From assembly GCA_031424015.1 (NCBI GenBank), contig JANPGR010000038.1, positions 1 through 10,412 of the forward strand: DNA of 10,412 bases. The letters run 5' to 3'. A program made the translations under genes and the position numbers. The notes under the pieces were generated by a model that was not told where the DNA came from, made no database searches, and saw only the letters and a program-made list of their open reading frames with translations. Origin of the DNA: JANPGR01 sp031424015 (GTDB lineage Bacteria > Patescibacteriota > Minisyncoccia > Phycocordibacterales > UBA1006). Shown piece after piece: positions 6,827 through 10,412 of the stretch. How positions within the stretch are numbered: the stretch's first letter is position 1; every line of letters starts with the position of its first letter.

Positions 6827-8344
6827 ATGAATATGAATATGAATCTCTATGAAGGGAATAGATATGAGACCAAAGCACTAACACCTATTTCACTAAATCT
6901 AGAAGGCAGTAATCCTGATAAAAAGTTTACGGAGGTTTTTTTGCATTGCTTACAATTAGTAGAAAAAATTCAGGATTCAGAATTAGCCTCTATATCAGAT
7001 CGCAGTGAGGTTGAGGTTGTATTTAATGATGCTCTTAATTCAGGAGGTAGGGGGTCTCTTTTGCTAAAGAGAGTCATAGAAACATTGTTAAAAAAGGTTC
7101 AGTCAGGCGTGAAAATTGAGAATCTACAATTCATGATACAGAATTTAGAGATAGGTAGTGATGCTAGGCTTTTCGGGCAGAATTCTCTGACGGAACACCA
7201 GAGTAGTGAATTTGCAGTATTACTGATGCTGGGGATAGATAGGATAATGGCTGAGGAATTCAAAATCAATATTGACTCAATGAATGTTATGGAGGTGTAT
7301 TGGTTTTTACAATGGGTAAAATTCCAGGATTCATCTCCAGGTTCCATGTCGGGATTACTGATGACGCGTGACGAGTTCGTTAGACTGGGAATCTGGCAGA
7401 CATTTGCCCGTGTTGCATCACTCTGTCAACAATCTGAAGGTTTTGACACATTGCAGAGGCTAGAAAATGTTATTCATAGTATGAATTCGAACGATACAAA
7501 AGGCGATCGAGCCCGATCACTCATGCAGGCTATCGAACAATATTTAGATGAAATCCAGAGAGTAACCCAGGAGTTGATAGAAGCTATGATCATGAACGAA
7601 TTTGATAATGCAGCAGTCGCTGAAATAAACGATGCATTATTGTCTCGGTTGAGGAATGATGTATATACTATGATTACCAGGAGGCTGAGCCAGATTCAGA
7701 GCGTTGAAACCTCACTATTGTCAGATAGTGTATCTCGAGCACAGTATGGAACTCGCATAGCAATTGCTCGTGAATTGAATCATTATATTGCAACCAACCA
7801 AGGCGCTCTGGATGGCCATACAGGTAGTGAGACAGAATTGTTTATGAAATTACTGAATGTTGAGGTAGAAGATATCCCTACCAAGCATTTTTCTAATGAT
7901 GAGAAGAAAGTGATGCAGAATATGTTTAAAAAAAGCAGAGAAGAAGAGTTAACACCAGAAGAAATACAAATAGATATGGAAACATTGACAGAACGATTGA
8001 AAAATCCCACTACACAGGTACGGATTGTTCGTGATAAGACACAACAAAATCGATTACTTGCCTATGTGTGCTATACACCAGATACACAAGATCCAAAAGG
8101 CGTCTGGGTCAACGGATTAACATTTTCATCTGATTCAGACATAGCTCGAATACGAGGCATATTAACAATAGCGTGTTTTGATAGTTTGGCAGAAAATAGC
8201 AATGTCTATTTTAGGGTGTATCGTGGTTCTAGGGCTTACAAGATGTACCAAAAACGGTTTGATTGTATAGAGGACCAGAATAGATCAAATAGCCATTTTG
8301 CAATTATGAAGATAGCCGCCAAGTTAATTTCAAGAATAGAGTAA
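6827..8344 (+). CDS. Unknown protein with a GNAT-like C-terminal domain
   Basis: The product has 505 residues. Residues 1-390 are mostly helical and acidic, with no recognised motif and no signal peptide or membrane segment. Residues 395-500 have the strand-helix order of a GNAT acyltransferase: VRIVRD, LLAYVCYTP, VWVNGLTF, a helix starting DIARIRGIL, NVYFRVYRGS, then AYKMYQKRF. The acetyl-CoA loop consensus (Q/R-x-x-G-x-G/A) is only partly met (RIRGIL, 441-446), so activity is uncertain. The start is MNMNMN at 6827, set by the perfect extended -10 box 6 nt upstream. The 3' end overlaps the convergent TrmB-family gene by 41 bp. That neighbour could regulate it, but nothing in the sequence proves a link. 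The function is unknown. Confidence 0.75.
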   Translation: MNMNMNLYEGNRYETKALTPISLNLEGSNPDKKFTEVFLHCLQLVEKIQDSELASISDRSEVEVVFNDALNSGGRGSLLLKRVIETLLKKVQSGVKIENLQFMIQNLEIGSDARLFGQNSLTEHQSSEFAVLLMLGIDRIMAEEFKINIDSMNVMEVYWFLQWVKFQDSSPGSMSGLLMTRDEFVRLGIWQTFARVASLCQQSEGFDTLQRLENVIHSMNSNDTKGDRARSLMQAIEQYLDEIQRVTQELIEAMIMNEFDNAAVAEINDALLSRLRNDVYTMITRRLSQIQSVETSLLSDSVSRAQYGTRIAIARELNHYIATNQGALDGHTGSETELFMKLLNVEVEDIPTKHFSNDEKKVMQNMFKKSREEELTPEEIQIDMETLTERLKNPTTQVRIVRDKTQQNRLLAYVCYTPDTQDPKGVWVNGLTFSSDSDIARIRGILTIACFDSLAENSNVYFRVYRGSRAYKMYQKRFDCIEDQNRSNSHFAIMKIAAKLISRIE

Positions 8345-9065
8345 CAATAGTTGCGAGAGCAGGATCATAGAGCGAGAATCCTCGGAAGCCAGTCTTGTCT
8401 AAATTTATAAGGACGATAGTGTTATCATAGGTGAGGAGAATTACTGGCAGTGCGGGGACTTCTGCCGAGAGGTACTGCTCTAGTTCTGGGTGTTGCTCTT
8501 TGTAATTGCGGCTCACTAGAGTATCAGGATAAAAAAGTACTTTTTTGGTACCGAGTTGGATTCTTTCTTGGGTCAGTTTTATAGCTATTTTTTTGAACTG
8601 TTCTGTCTCCAACACAGAGGGGTCAATGTACTGATATACAGTTGATTCGGCAAAATTACTCGATTGGAATATCTCTATGACACCCTCTAAAGTATCTTCA
8701 AACCGGAATGTTGGTTTGTCAGTTTGCTTCATAAAATGAGACAGCAAATTAGGGAGAATCCCCTCCAAGAGAGATTGGCTCATGTGCAGGTCTTCTATTT
8801 CTTTTCCCAGATTAGATCGTAGTTGCCTGGGGTCGAGGGCTTCAAATAGGGTGATGCGACCCTGTTTTTTGTTGCTTGCAACGAGGGATCGTTCCTCTAA
8901 TTCGTCCAGTGCGCGGTAGACGAGGGGCCTGGTAATGCGGGATTCGCGCACTAATTGAGACGCTTTTTGGGGTCCATGCATCAATAATAGTGAATATATC
9001 ATCGCTGCGTCTCGGGGTAATCCGAGTGTTTTTAGTGTGTTTTTGAGTGATTCTGGGGTATTCAT
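8304..9065 (-). CDS. TrmB-family transcriptional regulator
   Basis: The 253-residue product starts with a winged helix-turn-helix of the TrmB type (about 8-75): LKTLGLPRDAAMIYSLLL, then GPQKASQLVRES, the recognition helix ITRPLVYRALDELEERSLV, and a wing KKQGRITLFEA. A helical linker (80-115) precedes a C-terminal domain from about 130 with alternating strands (TVYQYIDPS, KKVLFYPDT, PVILLTYDNTIVLINL), as in PLD-like TrmB effector domains. TrmB proteins bind DNA as dimers and usually sense sugars or other metabolites; the ligand here is unknown. ATG at 9065 is preferred over 9098 because the family-like sequence starts there and an extended -10 box lies 11 nt upstream. An inverted repeat at 9091-9125 may be an operator. 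It converges on the preceding gene with a 41-bp overlap. Confidence 0.85.
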   Translation of the reverse strand: MNTPESLKNTLKTLGLPRDAAMIYSLLLMHGPQKASQLVRESRITRPLVYRALDELEERSLVASNKKQGRITLFEALDPRQLRSNLGKEIEDLHMSQSLLEGILPNLLSHFMKQTDKPTFRFEDTLEGVIEIFQSSNFAESTVYQYIDPSVLETEQFKKIAIKLTQERIQLGTKKVLFYPDTLVSRNYKEQHPELEQYLSAEVPALPVILLTYDNTIVLINLDKTGFRGFSLYDPALATIVTLFLKLTWRLSS

Positions 9066-9076
9066 AAGGTGGTAGT

Positions 9077-9085
9077 ATTGTAACA
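9077..9085 (-). promoter_or_regulatory. Extended -10 box of the TrmB-family gene
   Basis: Read on the minus strand, TGtTACAAT lies 11 nt before the ATG at 9065, predicting a leader of about 4-5 nt. No Shine-Dalgarno sequence is present. Confidence 0.55.
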
Positions 9086-9090
9086 ATATA

Positions 9091-9125
9091 ATTGACATTT
9101 TACTATAATACTAAATAAAGTCAAT
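9091..9125. promoter_or_regulatory. Inverted repeat, possible autoregulatory operator
   Basis: ATTGAC (9091-9096) and GTCAAT (9120-9125) are perfect inverted half-sites flanking an AT-rich core that holds a plus-strand TATAAT (9104-9109). The repeat lies just upstream of the regulator's own -10 box, a common place for an operator. Binding by this regulator is inferred. Confidence 0.35.
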
Positions 9126-9516
9126 AGATATTATCCACATTGTAATACATCATCGAGTACATAGTCAAAAAGGTATTGACGCTAAGGCTTTCCTATGTCA
9201 TTATCTCATTACAAGATTTGACACAAAACAATTCTTGTGTTGAGAAAAGAGACACACGATTCGCGCCGAGCCTGGCCCATCGCATATCTCCTCTCTCAGC
9301 TTTCTTAAGACCCACTGCCTAAAACCATTGATATGAGTCAAGTTTATTTTTTGGTTAAACTTACTCAATCTTGTTATGGGAGTATACATATATTGTATTA
9401 CATTGAGAGTCTAATAGGAAAAATATGGCCGCGGATAATGGACTCGTGTAGTCATAGTCCGTAAACCAGTACATTTGTCTATTTTTAACATCCGAATAAC
9501 AATTTATAAAAGATTA
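9126..9516. other. Intergenic stretch without recognised gene
   Basis: About 390 bases hold no gene I can support. A small hairpin pairs 9221-9226 with 9235-9240. A GC-rich island lies at about 9260-9300. A stem pairs 9438-9444 with 9456-9462 (one G-T pair). TTGACG at 9176-9181 is 17 bp upstream of CATTAT at 9199-9204, a weak plus-strand promoter candidate. Neither strand shows a tRNA-like T-arm. A 62-codon minus-strand frame at 9201-9389 has no family character. Confidence 0.4.
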
Positions 9517-9540
9517 GAACGTCAAAAATAAGGAGCAAAA

Positions 9541-9597
9541 GAATATGAAGCAACTTCTACTGAATAGTATGTATTGAGTAGAGCTTGCTTCATATTC
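9541..9597. repeat. 13-bp perfect inverted repeat (long hairpin)
   Basis: GAATATGAAGCAA at 9541-9553 is perfectly complementary to 9585-9597. After one mismatch, seven more pairs (9555-9561 with 9577-9583, one of them G-T) extend the stem around a 15-nt loop. An AAGGAG Shine-Dalgarno sequence at 9530-9535 lies 9 nt before an ATG inside the left arm. Confidence 0.75.
9545..9577 (+). CDS. Ten-codon frame with a Shine-Dalgarno site
   Basis: The frame encodes MKQLLLNSMY and ends in TGA. AAGGAG at 9530-9535 with a 9-nt spacer is the only good Shine-Dalgarno sequence seen before a start codon in this window. Both start and stop lie within the long hairpin. It could be a leader peptide whose translation opens the hairpin, or simply chance within an RNA. 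No codon run suggests amino-acid-specific attenuation. Confidence 0.25.
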   Translation: MKQLLLNSMY

Positions 9598-9750
9598 CGA
9601 GGAAAACATATGTGTGAGTACCTCTCCGAATAATAACGTGTAATGTAGCCATGCCTGGCAGGAGATACACCGATATGAAATGCTGACTGCCGTGAAAGAC
9701 GGATGTAAAACCTGTATAAAATCGAATCTCGAACAGGCGAGTAAGTAAAA

Positions 9751-10317
9751 ATGCAAGGAACAACATGGAATGGCAGTGCATCAGTTACAAAAGGTACGGG
9801 CAGATACGACACATCAGCTATGGTCGCCATAGGTGGCCTTGTGGCATTCGCGACCAGTCGGGGGTGTAGCCCTGATGGTCGTCAATCATGGGGAGGCTGT
9901 AAGCCGACCCAGGAGGGTTACTTACTCCAAGAGGAGATTCTCCTCGAGGAATACTCGAGACCGCGAAAACTTAATTCTTCACTGTCAGTTGATGACACAA
10001 AAGAAATCTTTGAAATCCCAGAGATCCATTGGATTAACGGGTGGAACTCCTACAATTCGTGGGATTATCTACTGTTCATTTCTGACTCTTTGGAGTCGGA
10101 ATTTCAATTCTTTGAAAGTGAAATCACCGAGGTGAGAAATCATCCAGGTAAATTTCTTCACATCTACAAAGTAGCAAGAGATTTTATATCTTGTGAAAAA
10201 TCATCATTAGAGGATACAAAAAAAGCAATTTTAGAAAAAGTGCAAGATGAAAAAAACCTCGAAATTGCTTTAAAACAATCAATTCCCCTTGGCTCTGCCA
10301 AGTGGGTATCCGCATAG
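9751..10317 (+). CDS. Unknown protein, N-terminal part overlapping structured RNA
   Basis: The open frame gives up to 188 residues. From about residue 80 (DNA from about 9990) it reads as ordinary coding sequence: acidic and aromatic, with WINGWNSYNSWDYLLF, a probable helical end containing DTKKAILEKVQDEKNLEIALKQ, and a TAG stop at 10315-10317. The first about 80 residues are encoded by the hairpin-rich stretch 9751-9970 and look unlike a protein domain. No ATG, GTG or TTG start was found in frame after 9841, so the real start may be 9751, 9820 or 9841 (GTG). The gene may instead be a 3' remnant fused to an inserted RNA element. I recognise no family. A terminator hairpin follows 14 nt after the stop. 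Confidence 0.45.
   Translation: MQGTTWNGSASVTKGTGRYDTSAMVAIGGLVAFATSRGCSPDGRQSWGGCKPTQEGYLLQEEILLEEYSRPRKLNSSLSVDDTKEIFEIPEIHWINGWNSYNSWDYLLFISDSLESEFQFFESEITEVRNHPGKFLHIYKVARDFISCEKSSLEDTKKAILEKVQDEKNLEIALKQSIPLGSAKWVSA
10288..10302. repeat. Short hairpin near the 3' end of the last full frame
   Basis: CTTGGC (10288-10293) pairs perfectly with GCCAAG (10297-10302) around TCT, and further C-G pairs follow beyond one mismatch. No T run follows, so it is not a terminator. Subterminal hairpins like this occur in IS200/IS605-type ends, but no other sign of such an element is present. Confidence 0.4.
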
Positions 10318-10331
10318 AGCAGGAAAGTATA

Positions 10332-10349
10332 GAAAACCAGCAGGTTTTC
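10332..10349 (+). terminator. Intrinsic terminator after the last full frame
   Basis: GAAAACC (10332-10338) pairs with GGTTTTC (10343-10349) around AGCA. The A-run/T-run design is the same as in the hairpin at 517-544, but the T run is only four long and lies in the stem. Confidence 0.5.
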
Positions 10350-10350
10350 A

Positions 10351-10358
10351 TATAAACT
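10351..10358 (+). promoter_or_regulatory. -10 box of the gene leaving the window
   Basis: TATAAA (10351-10356) or TAAACT (10353-10358) lies 8-10 nt before the ATG at 10367, the spacing seen at the other leaderless starts. Confidence 0.4.
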
Positions 10359-10366
10359 AAGTACAT

Positions 10367-10412
10367 ATGACTACATCGAGAAACCACTCAACCTATGATA
10401 CTCACTATCATA
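10367..10412 (+). CDS. Start of an unknown gene, cut by the window end
   Basis: Fifteen codons from an ATG (MTTSRNHSTYDTHYH) stay open to the window end. The call rests on the -10 box 8-10 nt upstream, the catATG context shared with the starts at 248, 574 and 6827, and the terminator just before. Nothing can be said about function. Confidence 0.35.
   Translation, partial: MTTSRNHSTYDTHYH

Larger units (their letters stand above)
9517..9970 (+). ncRNA. Candidate large structured RNA of unknown class
   Basis: Many helices can be read directly. A 13-bp perfect hairpin pairs 9541-9553 with 9585-9597. CCTGT (9711-9715) pairs with ACAGG (9733-9737), stacked on a TCGA stem. A long-range 10-bp perfect helix joins 9739-9748 (GAGTAAGTAA) to 9918-9927 (TTACTTACTC). 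Inside it are a CTATGG/CCATAG hairpin (9818-9832), a 12-bp hairpin with one bulged G (9851-9881), and GGG-GA-GGC/GCC-GA-CCC (9890-9910), whose tandem G-A pairs are a typical RNA motif. GAGGAG/CTCCTC (9931-9945) follows. A TATAAA box at 9505-9510 would start a transcript near 9517. I do not recognise the class with certainty; an omegaRNA-like (HEARO) or other large mobile-element RNA is possible, but no nuclease or transposase is in the window. Boundaries and strand are inferred. Confidence 0.5.

Noticed and set aside
8361..8382. Terminator hairpin AGGAT/ATCCT after the 505-residue gene
   Set aside because: The stem is only 5 bp with a long loop and no T run.
9240..9340. Possible tRNA on the minus strand at the GC-rich island
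   Set aside because: No GTTCRANNC-type T-arm and no acceptor stem could be paired.
9201..9389. 62-codon minus-strand frame in the intergenic stretch
   Set aside because: No family character, no fitting -10 box or Shine-Dalgarno sequence, and composition like the surrounding non-coding DNA.
9438..9462. Group I intron-like ATAGTCC sequence
   Set aside because: It pairs locally as a simple hairpin; the other core elements of a group I intron were not found.
9870..9970. Hammerhead ribozyme (CTGATG followed later by GAAA)
   Set aside because: The core reads CTGATGG and not CTGATGA, and the CTGA is already paired in a strong hairpin.

Overview
The window reads like an AT-rich Patescibacteria/CPR-type genome. 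The clues are a TrmB-type regulator, a secreted delta-60-repeat protein with a C-terminal peptidoglycan-binding-like domain, several unknown proteins, compact spacing, and genes that start almost directly downstream of a -10 box without a Shine-Dalgarno sequence. The standard code fits: long frames have no internal TGA. The lineage is an inference from style, not from a marker gene.

Layout. 1-247 is a gene-free, T-tract-rich stretch with a G-rich/C-rich foldback, ending in the promoter of a 92-codon unknown gene (248-526) whose stop codon lies inside a terminator hairpin. 574-1995 encodes an Mpl/MurC-type Mur ligase with altered catalytic motifs, followed by a Nudix hydrolase (2003-2512). 2600-6079 encodes a 1159-residue secreted protein: signal peptide, seven delta-60 repeats, about six Ig-like modules each with two cysteines, a Thr/Ser linker and a peptidoglycan-binding-like end. 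6128-6229 is a short frame that aligns without gaps to the N-terminus of the GTPase YchF but has a ruined P-loop. 6238-6801 is a five-helix membrane protein. 6827-8344 is an unknown protein with a GNAT-like tail, convergent with and overlapping a TrmB-family regulator on the minus strand (9065-8304).

9066-9540 holds no recognisable gene. About 9517-9970 has strong signs of a large structured RNA: a 13-bp perfect inverted repeat, a 10-bp long-range helix, a bulged 12-bp hairpin, and a hairpin with a tandem G-A internal loop. A frame (9751-10317) runs through it into clearly coding-like sequence and ends just before a terminator hairpin. A new gene probably begins at 10367 and leaves the window.

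How the genes relate: the Mur ligase, the secreted peptidoglycan-binding-like protein and possibly the Nudix enzyme suggest an envelope theme, but each major gene has its own promoter, so the window looks like independent genes rather than one operon. The best candidates for something new are the RNA at 9517-9970 and the ychF-like remnant.
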